Below are positions 36,201 to 46,661 of a stretch of 64,000 nucleotides of DNA, piece by piece. A program made the position numbers and the translations under genes. Below the pieces are notes generated by a model, which ran no database searches, had not been told where the DNA came from, and worked only from the letters and a program-made list of their open reading frames with translations. The stretch comes from Symbiodinium sp. CCMP2592 (lineage: Eukaryota > Sar > Dinophyceae > Suessiales > Symbiodiniaceae): the NCBI GenBank assembly GCA_905221615.1, contig CAJNDT010000511.1, positions 124,001 to 188,000 of the forward strand, given 5' to 3'. Position 1 is the first letter of the stretch. Each line of letters opens with the position of its first letter.

Positions 36201-39200
36201 ACATCAGTTAAAGGGACCCTCAAAAGGTTAGGGGACTATACTTGCTTAAGTAGGCCTTATTGAGTCCTGATTATAGGTATAAAGGCACCCCCGCCCTCCC
36301 TACCCTCCCCAAGCATCCTTATGGATCAGCCGAGGCTGGGGATCATGAACAACGGGTGACTCGTCTGCCGCCAGAGGTGTTTTGACGCCTAGGGCTTCGG
36401 CACCTTATTAGTTAGAATAGGCTTTTCGGGGTTCCTTCTTTTAATTTGTGTATATTGTACCTCCCAAACCCTATTCTAAGTATTAAGGCCCCTATATTAT
36501 ATTACCGTTATAGACCCCTTATGGTAACCCTTGTAGACCTCTTTAAAGGAATCCTATTCTAATTATGGCCCCTACATCAGGGTCTAGGACATCGACTAAC
36601 CTGGGGCTTTCCGGCCCCCACAGCGCCCAGTAACCTTGTATAGCATGCCTCAGAGTAGCTCTTACCCAAACCTTCCAAAATCTCTTAATTCAGGAATATA
36701 CCTTAAATTATAATAGGATCCCTCGCATGAATTAAGGTTTTTCCTTAATTAAGGGATTTTGGAAGGTCTTGGGCATATCGAGCCTTAAACACCCTAAACC
36801 TTGAAGCCCTCCAGAAGAACGAAGGGCGTAAAACCCTACACCCATACCATGATACTGTAACCTTGCTTCGCGACTCGTTCGGCAATGCAAGCGGCAAAAA
36901 ACCGTAAACCTTGAACCCTAAACCCTATGCAGATGGAAAGGGGTCGTCTAAAAACAGGAACCCTAAACCCTACACCCCTAAAAAACACACCCTGAACCTT
37001 AACCGCCCATCGCCCGAGGAGCGGAAGCATGGACCTGGCGCTGAATGTCAGTCGTAAATTGGCCCATCTCCGACTCCAGGCCGTTTGCCATAGGGCTTCT
37101 GTAAAAGGCTTCTTATCAGCTACTACAAGGGATACTTTAAGGGATATAGTTTAGGGGCTTTAATAATTAGAGTGGGGGTTTGGGCTCCTGTATAGTATAA
37201 GTATGCTTAAGAACCCTGAGAATAATGGTGGTCATTATCCACTTAAGTTCAGGGTTCAGGGTTAACAAGCAAGCCTGCAGCAAAAGGGTTAACAGTGCAG
37301 AGTTTTCAGGTTCAGAGGTTTCGATCATCAGCGGGGAAGAAGAGCCTGTTGAGCTTGGCTCTAGCCCCACTTTGTGAAATCGACTTCGTGTCTCTCGTTC
37401 GCGGCTTACGGTGTTGGGTTCAAGGCTTGGCTTAGGGTCTACCTGGACCCTAAAGAACCTACCTTTTTGGGGTTCCCTACTATGATTTCCTTATACAAAT
37501 CCTTACTCGGTAGGTTGTTCGGGGTCAAGGTAGGGTTCGGGGTTTCAGGTACAGGTAAGGCAGGTAAGGCTTCTGCGTTGAAGGCTTAGGGTTTCGGATT
37601 TTTGGGCCAAGTTCTCGCGCCCTTTCATGGGGGCCAGGGCAAACGAAGGCCTTCGAAGGCCTCCACTCTGGCCCACGGTGCCTTAAAGGGCTCCTTCAAG
37701 GGATCTATGGGGGTCCTTATAGGGATCTATAGGGACTATAGGGTTTAGGGTTTAGGGGCTACTTGGAGGATCATGGGACGTAGTAAGTAAGGTTGTAAGT
37801 ACCTTAACTGGGATTGTTTTAAGTAGTTATGAGTATAGTTACTTTATTAATAGCCCCACTTACTAAGTCCCATGATCCTCTAAGTCACCTTCAAGACTTA
37901 GGCCTCATAGCTGTAGCCACAGCGATTGCCGTGCGGGAGCCCCGAAATGCTGTTTACCCTGGACCTTGGAGCCTCAAGCTCTCCTTCCTAGTAGTCGAGT
38001 AGGTAACCTTTAACCTTTTTTTGGGTAGTATAGTCCCGATATAATCCCTATATAACCGAAAAGGTTTCCCTTTAGTTCGCCATCATGCCCGACAAGTAGG
38101 CCTTTTCCAGGATGCTCAAGCCAGTGTGCAGAGTGACAAGGAGATGATCGAGAATCTGGTCATAGCCGAGGCACTTGTCTTCTGACACGTCTCCGTAGCC
38201 GACGAGTTGTTTTTAGAGACTGTGCTGCAGCTCCAGCTGCTGTCATTGCTACTGCTACTGCTACGCTATTGCTGCTCCTACCACTGCTACTGCTCTGCTA
38301 CTGCTTCTGCTACTGCTACTGCCGCTGCTGTTACTACTGCTGCTGCTGCCGCTGCCACGTCTGCCATCGCTGCTACCTGCTGCTGCAACTACGAGGGGTT
38401 TAGAGGAGCAGGGTTTAATCAATACCGGATAAGGTACATAGATGGTCATCATGCTTATGGTTATGACTGTGGCTCTGATTCTGATTATGACGATTCTGAA
38501 TGTGGTTATGGTCAATGTTACGGTCATGGTTCTCGTTATGGTTATGACCCCGACCATGACCATGGCCAAGACTAAGACTATGACTATGTCTATGACCACT
38601 ACTACGACATCGACGACGACGACTGCTCCAGTCATTAGCGTCTTGTTTCATTTTTCAGTCGTTGTCACAGTTAGTATTGTCATTGTTATGGTTACTTTTA
38701 TTTTTCTTCTGGTTATTATTACAGTTTTTCGTCATTCACTATTATTGTTTGTATTCTGGTGGTAGCAGGCTTTTACATGTCTGATGTTGTGCTGTGGGCT
38801 TGTACGGGCTTAATTTGCTGCATAGTGTGTGGTCTTACTAGTGCTGTGGGATCTTCAGCGGCACGCTTGCGAGTTTGCAACTAGTGACTCATGCTTTCCA
38901 TCTTTCTCTCACTGTCCTGTCTGATCTGACCCGAGATACCCTCTCGCTATCCTGTCGCTTCCTTTTTGGTATGCACCATGACAAGACTTGACTGTGAACT
39001 CTGGTTCTGGAGAAGCCCTAACCAGTCAACGCTATACAGAGTGCTCAGGTCTCTAAACCGAAGTTACCAAGACTATTTTGGGGGTTCCTGATTATATTTC
39101 TAGTGTCAGGGGCCCCCAAAAATTCTAATTCTTGAGGCCCCTCTATTGCCCCTCTATTGCAGCAGCAGCCCCGAATTTTCGACCCTTGGTGCACCGCGGC

Positions 39201-39721
39201 TTCGATGCCAGGGCGGCTTCGACTTGGTGAACTTAACCCTCATCGAGTCCGTCCGAGAGGTCGCCTTTTCTGATCCCTAAGGGAGGGTGATCCTTTAAAG
39301 GGGTCTATAGGGGTTACTATAAGGGTTACTGTAGGGCTTTGGGGGCTTCAGACTGTTTTGCTTTGGGGGGTAGCGGGGGTTTGTGGGATGAGTTAATCTT
39401 GCTGTTTCGAGGGCGTGCCATAAAACCCCGAACAGATGCCGGAATCAGGAGACTCAGATGCGAACTCTGGAAACCTTCAAGCCTATGTCCTATTTTCTCC
39501 CAGGGTCATTTTACTGCAGAAGGAGGATCCGGATATTTCAACTCCGATTGAACAAACCACCAAGCCACAAACCTACAGCCCAAACCCAGAACAGTTGATG
39601 CTCGTAGAACCGTCATAGAACTGGTTTCCACACCTTGCAGGTGCTGCAAGCTGTCCAGTACTCCTTCACCCGCACCATGCAAAACCTCGAGACGGACCTT
39701 GCTTTCTGGCTGCCCGTTTGA
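27287..39721 (+). CDS. Split gene, FVSHxWG / ICTFSNNQ family protein
   Basis: I assemble these exons: 27287-27386, 29127-29190, 31113-31169, 31471-about 31534, 31974-32031, 33005-33042, 33753-33809, 34368-34416, 35293-35374, 38111-38170, 39212-39259, 39641-39721. They give roughly 250 codons in 12.4 kb. Ordered landmarks: VRWFVSHFWG; TKHAEEAAAEDPSWVP; ICTFSNNQ; ELGGGDW; SSFYMALHSPTTIGTAM; DDEAMPLTRSWCLFELLQT; a helical EILKMAEALLTA; DKEMIENL; GGFDLVN; then AVQYSFTRTMQNLE and a TGA at 39719. Reading phase agrees across every junction except after the 31471 exon, where several donors are possible. Donors are GT except GC after 32031, 35374 and 38170. I remember this order of blocks from large uncharacterised dinoflagellate families; I know of no established function, although the SHxWG and Trp-Cys blocks recall TIR-like folds. 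No start codon was found; candidate exons upstream probably belong to it. Transcript data would be needed to rule out a decayed copy. Confidence 0.65.
27422..27511. repeat. Family C MITE-like element in the first intron
   Basis: GGTTGTCGGTCCC against TAATTTTGACAACTACCC. It starts 36 bp after the proposed donor of the FVSHFWG exon. Confidence 0.7.
28080..29120. repeat. Degenerate AT-rich array and a family E element
   Basis: Stretches at 28080-28155 and 28920-29120 consist of variants of TATAGTATACTGTAATGTGC. Between them lie AGT/AGG triplets (28310-28435) and a family E element (28733-28842). Everything is within the first intron of the FVSHxWG gene. Confidence 0.6.
28733..28842. repeat. Family E MITE-like element
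   Basis: CTTGGAGGCCCTTTTGACTT at the left and AAGTCAACAGGGCCTCCAA at the right. Near-identical copies lie at 29944-30063 and, inverted, at 50115-50229. Confidence 0.85.
29191..29455 (+). repeat. TTTAGGG / TTTGGGG array starting at a splice donor
   Basis: The array starts right at the proposed GTGAG donor of the exon ending at 29190 and runs for about 260 bp as TTTAGGG, TTTGGGGG and TTATTTAGGG variants, including a higher-order unit of roughly 120 bp present twice. Confidence 0.85.
29944..30063. repeat. Family E MITE-like element
   Basis: TACTTGGAGGCCCTTTTGAC against GTCAACAGGGCCTCCAAGTA. The middle carries GGATTATAATCGGGTTTC. Almost the exact reverse complement of the copy 20 kb away at 50115. 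Confidence 0.9.
30400..31080. repeat. AT-rich low-complexity DNA (TATG/TACA/TATA)
   Basis: GTATGTATGTATC-like tetramers, TATATATA runs and TACAGTATAGC variants. Several short ORFs occur on the minus strand with cysteine, tyrosine and isoleucine bias typical of such repeats. Intronic to the FVSHxWG gene. Confidence 0.7.
32389..32499. repeat. MITE-like palindrome with an 8-bp target duplication
   Basis: TTAGAAGCTGCCCCCAC at the left and GTGGGGGCAGCTTCTAA-like at the right are complementary. GGAATGTG stands immediately outside both ends (32381-32388 and 32500-32507). This is the clearest target-site duplication in the window and shows insertion by transposition. Single copy here. Confidence 0.8.
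32512..32730 (-). CDS. Doubtful open segment within an intron
   Basis: The minus strand reads ITNVGLGQLSPSMVMQTAVF and continues open for over 70 codons until it meets the palindromic element at 32389-32499. The plus strand is also open for part of it. No family recognised. It could be an exon of an antisense gene, a remnant broken by the insertion, or chance. Confidence 0.2.
33160..33480. repeat. GA-rich, GTAG and GGAT tetranucleotide tracts
   Basis: GAGAGAGGAGAGAGAGGA repeats at 33160-33225, AGGTAGGTAG at 33235-33260, ATGTATGC near 33320-33370 and GGATGGGTGGAT near 33388-33470. Intronic low-complexity DNA. Confidence 0.85.
33862..33930. repeat. Family L dispersed element
   Basis: GGCAATTTGGGAAACTTTTT, then CCCTTATGGTTCCTATAG. 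A related copy lies at about 31234-31305. Both sit 50-70 bp after a proposed splice donor (33809 and 31169). Inverted ends are short. Confidence 0.55.
34275..34361. repeat. Family A element abutting a splice acceptor
   Basis: ACTTGGAGGATAATGGGTC against CCATGGTCCTCAA. The acceptor ATGGCAG used for the exon at 34368 follows directly, so the element forms the 3' end of the intron. Confidence 0.7.
34560..34810. repeat. Degenerate AT-rich array
   Basis: Units like AGTATATTGTAGTTTATTAT repeat with drift. Similar DNA is found at 60-160, 28080-28155 and 28920-29120. Confidence 0.7.
34963..35084. repeat. Family A MITE-like element
   Basis: ACTTGGAGGATCACGGGACC against GGTCCCATGATCCTCCAGGT. It is preceded by the fragment CCCTAATAATTAGAATAGG of family D, so it may have inserted into an older element. 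Confidence 0.75.
36404..36497. repeat. Family D MITE-like element
   Basis: CACCTTATTAGTTAGAATAGG against CCTATTCTAAGTATTAAGGC. Family D copies or relics also lie near 5195-5360, 14470-14575, 21020-21095, 26480-26580, 26690-26760, 30175-30275, 39064-39150, 44445-44556, 46342-46440 and 53985-54070. Confidence 0.7.
36670..36767. repeat. Family H MITE-like element
   Basis: CCTTCCAAAATCTCTTAATT against AATTAAGGGATTTTGGAAGG, nearly perfect over the outer 20 bp. Confidence 0.8.
37447..37523. repeat. Family I dispersed element
   Basis: ACCCTAAAGAACCTACCTTT with GTAGGTTGTTCGGGGT at the other end. A second copy lies at 52747-52829 (AAGAACCTACC / GGTAGGTTCTTCAGGG), where the inverted ends are better preserved. 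Confidence 0.65.
37760..37885. repeat. Family A MITE-like element
   Basis: TACTTGGAGGATCATGGGAC against GTCCCATGATCCTCTAAGT. It lies in the intron before the DKEMIENL exon. Confidence 0.8.
37990..38105. repeat. Family K dispersed element next to an exon
   Basis: GAGTAGGTAACCTTTAACC, a T run, GGGTAGTATAGTCCC, then CATGCCCGACAAGTAGG. The copy at 40911-41018 has the same order. The acceptor TTTTCCAG of exon 38111 follows within a few bases, so family K supplies the end of that intron. Confidence 0.65.
38220..38395 (+). repeat. CTG/CTA triplet satellite
   Basis: Runs of CTGCTACTGCTGCT type followed by TATGG/TGACC-like tetramer and pentamer repeats to about 38600. Intronic; the ORFs across it are artefacts. 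Confidence 0.85.
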
Positions 39722-41508
39722 GGGTGAAGGTTTAGCATGCCCAGAGACCAGAGAGGGGCTCCTCTGCGAAATCCTTCATGGGTTACACCGTACGCCCACT
39801 GATGCAAGCTGATTCAGCTTAAGTGCTGAAACCTTATCGCAGAACTTTGTAAGAACCCTAAACCCCAAAAAAGGCCAACAAAATCCCCAAGACCACCACC
39901 TCCTCTGAACTTCGATGACCTGGGCCTTAATCCCTACAGTTTGAACCGTGTAAACTTCCGTCATAGAGCCCCTCAAAACAAGCCCATAAATCTTCAGAAA
40001 CCGTAAACACCACATGAGAAACTAAGACCTGTGAAAAATCGCTCTACACCTTAAACTAAAACCAAAACCTACAACGAACCCTGAGCAGCCCCTAAACCCT
40101 AAACCCTACACCATAAACCCAACCTACACCCTGTTCAGCGGCCGAAAGCAAGAAACCTCGGAGCCAAGGCACAGAGAGGAGCCAACCGTGCACGCAGCCT
40201 GCCCGGCTTCGCCCAGGCCGTTGGGATAGGGTTTAGGGTTCAGGGTTGAGGGTTCACGAAAGGCCGTGATGCAAGCATCTGGCTGGTCCCCAGGCCTAGC
40301 ACACAGAAAAGGATTGAGGGTTCGCTGTTGAGTTGCACACAGGCGACGGCAGCTTCCGTTGTGTCAAGTGCATGGTAGCTGTGAAAGCTTGCCCCACGAC
40401 CCTGCAGAGTCAGACCTTTTCCAAAGAAGCCAGCTTTGGTTCTGGGGAGAAGGTGTTCCGGTATCGGGTCCGATCTAATTAATTCATTTCGTTAACGGTT
40501 CTCGACAAGCTCGACATGCTTTTCATCCGGAGGCTCGTGAGGCTGATGGATATCCTGGGTAAAATGCTATCGGGTCCGATCTGGGTGCGCCTCGAGTCCC
40601 ATCAGCTGTGTGCAGGGGCGATCGTACACTGCATCCTTCGTTCCCACGACCTGGACGCAGGCGCGAGAATGTCAACCGTTGATGGACTTCGACTAGAGTA
40701 CCCTTATAGATACTATCTTTACAAAAAATCCGCAATGACTTTTGGAACCGTATAGCAGCCTCTCGTAACCACATCGTAACCTTAGAAAGGCGACCATTCT
40801 GCCTTGCCTTGTCATGCTCGGAACAACTACCAAAACCCGTTTGTCAACGAACAGCCGTGCACTCCACCAGCCGTCAAGGGTGATTCAGGACCTGATGAAC
40901 CAACAGCTAGTTGTAGAGTAGGCAACCTTTAACATTTTTTGGGTAGTATGGTCCCTATATAACCTATATAACCAAAAAGGTTAACCTTCAGTTCCCCATG
41001 ATACCCGACATGTAGGAAAACGTTAAGGGCACAGCACATGCACAAGTGTAGCCAGAAGGTTTAGGGGACAACTCCAGTTGCGGTGCCCGGCTGCAACCCT
41101 CCCCCAGTTGTGGATTACCCGTGTGTCCAAGTCAAACCTGACCTAAGCCCAAAACTCTACAGCTAGACCCCGACCTAGCCTTTCAATCTTACAACATTAA
41201 CCTAAACTCTGCACCACGAAAGCCTGCAGACTGACCCCGAAAGCCCCCAAATCCCGTGTAGAACCCGAGCAGTAGTAGCCGCCCGGTAGTCCCAGAAACA
41301 AACCATTGTAGTGATAGGAATCTGCCTAGTAACCTTACGACCCTAAAGCAATTATGAAGCTCTTTCAGTAACTCTGTCGGAGCCTTTTTACCCCCCGTCT
41401 GTAGTAACCCTTATAGCAAGCTATCCAAGCCCGGGCTTTGGGGAAGTTTAAACCGAACTCCCGACACAGAGGCCGCGAGGATCCAGGTGCCCCGGCATTT
41501 GTATTCGG

Positions 41509-41578
41509 GTTTAGGGTTTAGGGTTTAGGGTTTAGGGTTTAGGGTTTAGGGTTTAGGGTTTAGGGTTTAGGGTTTAGG
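41509..41578 (+). repeat. Perfect (TTTAGGG)10 tract
   Basis: Ten uninterrupted heptamers, the longest perfect run in the window. Unique DNA on both sides shows it is internal, not a chromosome end. Confidence 0.95.
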
Positions 41579-42679
41579 GCTTTTGCCGTGGGCATTGGGT
41601 TCTTGAAACCTCGGGCCTCTATAACTCAACACCCCCCACACCCCTAAAATCCTCAGCCCTAAATCGACACAGGGGTTTTATGAAGGTTTCCTTTAAGACT
41701 GGAGCTCTCCTACTATAGGGCTGTTGTAAGGGCTGCTGACTGTAAGGGCTTCGAATGTTGAGGGATTTGAATCTCGAACCCCGAGTTCCGCAACCCTAAG
41801 GCTGCGTGAGACCTACAGGGAAGCCCGTTTGAGGCGCATTTTCAGCCCATGCCGACCTTCGGCGCTTTCAGGGTGTAGGGCTTGGGGCACAGGGCATAGG
41901 GTGCAGGGTTTAGAATTTTGGCAGTTTCGGAATTTAGGGTTTTGGAGTTTAGGACTTTAGGGTTTAGCGTTTAGGAGTTTAGGAGCGTAGTAGTTTCGGG
42001 TTTAGGAATTAGAGGCTTCACGCTTTAGGGTTAAGAGTTGGGGTGTAAGGTATCGGGTTGAGGATTTAGCTGTGCGCCTATCATGGGACGTAGTGAGTAG
42101 GGAGTAGTTGGGGTCACATAGTTTCCGTTGTCGTCTTCTGGTTTGCTGGAGAAGTCTGAGCATTCGCACTAGTGTCACCTCCATCACCTTATGGTCCTTG
42201 TGCAGATGTACTGCAGCAGACCCAGAAGCCCTGGTCTAAAACCCCCCGTACTAACACCGTTAGAGGAACCCTACTCTAATTACCAAGGACAAGACTTACG
42301 GCCCATTCCTGGTCTCTTGTTTAGGAATTGATTTAAATTACCGGTAATTTGGCTTATGGCAAACATCGGGTTTCTCTATAAACGGTAAGGAACCCACATA
42401 AATAAGGAACCGTATTATGTATTATCGATTCCTGTATAAGGAAACCATATTCATAAGGAAACAATATTATGTACTATAGATCCCTTTTGCTGTAGCTTAA
42501 ACAAAAATCCTTAAACCCTAAACCCAGAGAGAGGGGGTGACACCTTTAGCGCAGGTGTATTCTCTAGGGTATGGCGTGTTACTGTCACCAGCCCCTCTCG
42601 ATAGCTAGAGTTTCACCTCATCATTAGCAGACCTCGAACCATATGCCTCGCCTGGATTGTCCGAGTTTGAGCGCCGAAG

Positions 42680-43105
42680 CCCTAAACCCCAAACCCCCAA
42701 ACCCAAAACCCCCAAACCCATCAACCCTTAAGCCCCCAAACCGTAAAGCCCAAACCTCCAAATCCCTAAACCCTGAAGCCCCCAAAACCTGAACCCTAAA
42801 CCCACTAACCCCTAAACCCAAAACCCCCACACCCTAAACCCTTAAACCCCTAAATCCCTAAACCCTTAAGCCCCCAAACCCCGAGACCCTTAAGCCCGCA
42901 AACCCTAAACCCAGAACCCCTAACGCCTAAACCCAAAGCCCCCCAAACCCTAACTCAAAAATCCCCAAACCCCTAAACCCTAAACCCCCAAACTCCTACA
43001 CCCTTATACCCTTAAACCCCCAAACCCCTAAACCCTTAACCCCTGAACCCTTAAACCCCTAAACCCCTGAAAACCCCCAAACCCCTAACCCCTAAACCCT
43101 CAAAC
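42680..43105 (-). repeat. Long degenerate CCCTAAA array
   Basis: More than 400 bp of CCCTAAACC, CCCCAAACC and CCCTTAAAC variants. It begins right after the CCGAGTTTGAGCGCCG motif described in the findings. Confidence 0.9.
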
Positions 43106-43263
43106 TCCAACAACAGCCCCCGGCCGTGTCACCCCCGAGGCCGCGAGGCTCCAGGTGCCTCGGCAGGCTGTTCTTATTCTTTGTGCGTTACACAGGCCCG
43201 AAAGCCCCTAAAGCCCCTAAGCCCTAAAGCCCTAAGCCCTGCAAGCCCTAAGCCCTAAAGCCC

Positions 43264-43399
43264 TACTTGGAGGGTCGGGGGACTTAGTAAGTAGGTGATA
43301 AGTAGACTTATAAGTACCCTAAAAGGGACCCTAATTGGGGTTATGGTACTTATAAGTCCCTAAAATAACCAGTTACTAAGTCCCCCGACCCTCCAAGTA
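43264..43399. repeat. Family A element, GGGTCGGGGG subtype
   Basis: TACTTGGAGGGTCGGGGGAC against GTCCCCCGACCCTCCAAGTA, an almost perfect 30-bp terminal inverted repeat. It is inserted inside a CCCTAAG/CCCTAAA array. The half copy at 52830-52925 belongs to the same subtype. Confidence 0.85.
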
Positions 43400-43481
43400 A
43401 GCCCTGCAAGCCCTAAGCCCTAAAGCCCCTAAGCCCTAAACCCCTAAACCCCTAACCCCCAAGCCCTACTTCAGCGGCTGG

Positions 43482-43656
43482 GGTCTTGTTAAGGGATTTA
43501 ACTTAAGTTACCGTCATTCTAAATAAGGAAACCATATTATTTTACTATAGATGCCTAACTAAAGTAACTTAAATTAAACTCCCAAACCCTTCTAGAACCC
43601 TTAATGGAGCCCGAAATTTTGGCAACTTAAATTTAAACTCCTTAGCAAGAGCCCAG
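43482..43656. repeat. Family G MITE-like element
   Basis: GTCTTGTTAAGGGATTTAAC at the left, TTTAAACTCCTTAGCAAGAG at the right, with an AAGGAAACCATATTATTTAC motif inside. Relatives lie near 42312-42500, 49600-49680, 56680-56813 and 57570-57720. The last two fill introns of the telobox gene. Confidence 0.7.
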
Positions 43657-43713
43657 TAGGGGTTTCGGATTTCGGGCCGAGGCTCTGGGGGCCTTAGGTT
43701 TTGGCAAGCTCTT

Positions 43714-43883
43714 TAGGGTTTAGGGCTTAGGGTTTAGGGTTTAGGGTTTAGGGTTTAGGGTTTAGGGTTTAGGGTTTAGGGTTTAGGGCTTAGGGTTTAG
43801 GGCTTAGGGTTTAGGGCTTAGGGCTTAGGGTTTAGGGTTTAGGGCTTAGGGTTTAGGGTTTAGGGTTTAGGGTTTAGGGTTGC
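43714..43883 (+). repeat. TTTAGGG / TTAGGGC array
   Basis: About 24 heptamers, mostly TTTAGGG with GCTTAGG variants, ending in GGGTTGCGAAAGGCCGCGG. Confidence 0.95.
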
Positions 43884-45032
43884 GAAAGGCCGCGGTGCAA
43901 GGATCTGGCGAGCCCCAAGCCCAGTGGCAAACAGGGTTTAGGGTTGGGGGGATTTGCAAGATCTTCATAGGAGTGTAGGTTAAGGCTATGGGGTGTAGGC
44001 TTTGCGGGGCTCAAAATAGGGGTTATGGATATTCGGGCTCAGGGCCCGGGGTCTAGACTTTAGGGGTTTACTGCGGGTTTAGGGTGGAGGCTTTAGAGTT
44101 ACGGGGTTCAGGGTTGACAGTCTCTTCATAAGATTTTGGGTTCCGGCTTCAGAGTCTGGGGCTAAACCCTAAAACAACCCTTACACCCCTACACCCTAAA
44201 CCCCCTAAACCCTTATAGCACCCTTTAAAGGAACCCCTAAAAATCCTATTGATCCCTTCAAAGAGAACCCCTGAACCCAATTCCCCTAAGCCTACAGGCT
44301 CGTCATAGGAGTTTTTCCGAGGATCTCCTCTGGAGTCGTGGAGCGAAACGCTGGTACCTATTTCGGGCTTTAGGGGTTACTATAGGGTTTAGGGTTTAGG
44401 GTCTGGCCGGGCGAACACTAATCAAGCCTGTGGAAAAGGGGTTACTATAGGGGCTTAAATAATTACCCAGATTATTTTGGGGGTTCCTTGTTATAAATAG
44501 AGTATAATGGGCCCCAAAACCCTGTTCTAATTATCGAGGCCCCCATATTGGGGGCCCAGGCGTTCAGTGGTTTAGGGGCTTGGTCAAAAAAAGAGTCTGG
44601 GGATACTGATGGAGGCAATTCAGAGAGACCCGATGGGGGTTGGGTCAGGGTTTGGGTTTAAGAGTTTCAGTGTCAAAATTAGGGTTAATCCCCATCCCAA
44701 GACCCATCATTCAAACACATCTCCTAGGCGCTGCCGGTGACGACAGCTCGCACAACCTCAGGTCGCGGCTTCACCGTGGACATGAGAGTTCAACAAGTAA
44801 GGTTCCCAAATGTAGACTGCGAGCAGCAGGATCTCTTCTATACCGGCCAGAGGCTCTTCTAAACTAGGAAAACTTTATGAACTTTATGGTTTGTGGCTGC
44901 CCGAAACCGGAGACCGCAAACCTTAAACCCCGAACCCGAAGCTTTCGTCCGCCAGAAGTATGACACCGTCTGGCATTCTGGCCTTCTTTTCGAAGTCTCG
45001 TCTGAAGACCTTGCCTGGCAGTGATGGTGTGC

Positions 45033-45156
45033 TACTTAAAGGATCATGGGACTTAGTAACTGGGGTTATAATTAGGGCAACTATACTTATAACTACTTAT
45101 AACTCCAGTTAAGGTACTTATAACCTTACTTACTAAGTCCCATGATCCTCCAAGTA
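45033..45156. repeat. Family A MITE-like element
   Basis: TACTTAAAGGATCATGGGAC against GTCCCATGATCCTCCAAGTA. Its TACTTAAAGG left end is shared with the copy at 1897, which suggests a subfamily. Confidence 0.8.
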
Positions 45157-46591
45157 GTGTCGAACGTCGAAAGCTCTTTCGGAACTTAGGGTTTAGGCTT
45201 TTTTTACTTACGCTGAGTCCCTGTGTTTGGGGTTTCAGGCTTGGGAGCTTAAGCTTGAGGGCTTCATGGGGTTACGGTTTGGGGTTTCGGGTTGAGGCTA
45301 GGCGGCTTGGAGCTTGGGATTTGGGGTTGGGACGGTTTGAGCTTGTCTATGATATTCCGCTGCAGCAGTGAAAATGATGCAGCACATGTGTGTGCCATCC
45401 GACACATGCACCCACCCCGCGCCGCTGAAGGCGGTAAAATCACCCAAATCTGATCAATGCATGGTTTATGCCTAGACTCACGAACATGATTTTGAAGGCT
45501 TTGGCAATTCCTCCTTGTCGGTATTCCACTCAAGTAAAGCAAGGCCCATAAAACGGGCCCTTTACTTTGCAGAAAGCACCCAGATACCACATTGCTTGCC
45601 AGAACGCGAGAATCGTAGGACCGAAGAGGTTTCATGAGGTTCAGGGCTTTCGAGTCTATCTTCCGTCAGACCACGGGTAGCTACACGCATGCTGCAGCTA
45701 CCCATGAACCCTGACACATCATCCCTTAACTGAAGTTCATTACCACGCAAATGCACGCGCGTAATGGCAACAACACGCAGTGCGACAAGTCTGAGACACA
45801 CAACCATAATAAAAGAGAAACAAACACGATAAGGGAATGAACAGACAAACAAACGAACGCACCATCGAGCGAGCGAGCGAACGGATAGACGAACGAAGGA
45901 GCGAACAAACAAACGAACGAGTCACCCAAACACGCAAACGAGTACTGCTATTGTCTTTGATGCCCTAAGCAACAGCAGCTTCGAAAGCAACTCGTCACGG
46001 GAGGGGGGACGGGGGCACGGGCAGGCGAACATCTTCCCCTCCTGCAAGAGGATGCAGCCCCGAGGATCTAGCATGGAGTGCAGCTGGACGCACAGATCGG
46101 GCCCCTTAAACCCTAAACCCTAGACTTTTCAACCCTAAGCCCTAAACCCTAAACCCCTTAATCCTGCAGGTGGAAAAGAGCCCATAAAAAAAAAAAAAAA
46201 CCTTAATCCCGAACCCTTAAGACTTTGAGGGTTTGGGGGGTCTCAGGCTGCGATCTTTTGGGTTCGGGGTTGAGTTCTTTGGGTTGGCAGGTTCCAGGTT
46301 TGGACCTGGACTTGGCGCAGGGTCTAGGGATGTACTTTATGGGGCCTAGATAATTACACTCACTAGTTTGGGGGTTCCTTATTATAACTTATAACTATAG
46401 TATAATGGGCCCCGAAACCTACTCTAATTGTGGGCTTGGGGTCAGCACAGAACATCCCAAAAGCTTGAAGTCCTCAAAGCTTGGTGAGCTCCTGGTCCTG
46501 GCATCAACAAACATGCGTGGACTTGCCAGAAATTAGGTCTGGCCGATCTTTTGAGTGCAGTTCATGCCATCCTAGAGTCGTAGATCCTTAG

Positions 46592-46661
46592 CAACGGCAT
46601 CTGACACAGCCCAGGACAGCACCCACATCGAGGTCACAACCTCCTGGCGGAGCCATGCAGG
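46592..46661 (+). CDS. Candidate exon, unrecognised protein
   Basis: Open between ATCCTTAG and CAGG/GTAATT, reading TASDTAQDSTHIEVTTSWRS. Composition is protein-like and both splice sites are reasonable. No family recognised. It could belong with the exons at 49977 and 51375. Confidence 0.25.

Larger units (their letters stand above)
39722..46591. other. Telomere-like arrays and MITEs; no gene recognised
   Basis: The first 300 bases may contain the 3' UTR of the split gene. CCCTAAA scraps at 39855-40110. A family K element lies at 40911-41018, (TTTAGGG)10 at 41509-41578, a long degenerate CCCTAAA array at 42680-43105 and TTTAGGG/TTAGGGC arrays at 43714-43883. Family A copies lie at 43264-43399 and 45033-45156, a family G element at 43482-43656 and a family D element at 44445-44556. 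ORFs at 40516-40774 and 45264-45937 show no recognised domain; the last are partly a TCGTTCG/TTTG repeat. Confidence 0.5.

Noticed and set aside
41509-41578. A chromosome end
   Set aside because: The perfect TTTAGGG run, like all others here, has unique DNA on both sides and orientation varies along the window, so these are interstitial.
45726-45937. Phe/Ser/Arg/Val-rich minus-strand ORFs as membrane proteins
   Set aside because: Three overlapping frames over a degenerate CGAACGAACAAA repeat; hydrophobic text arises from the repeat.
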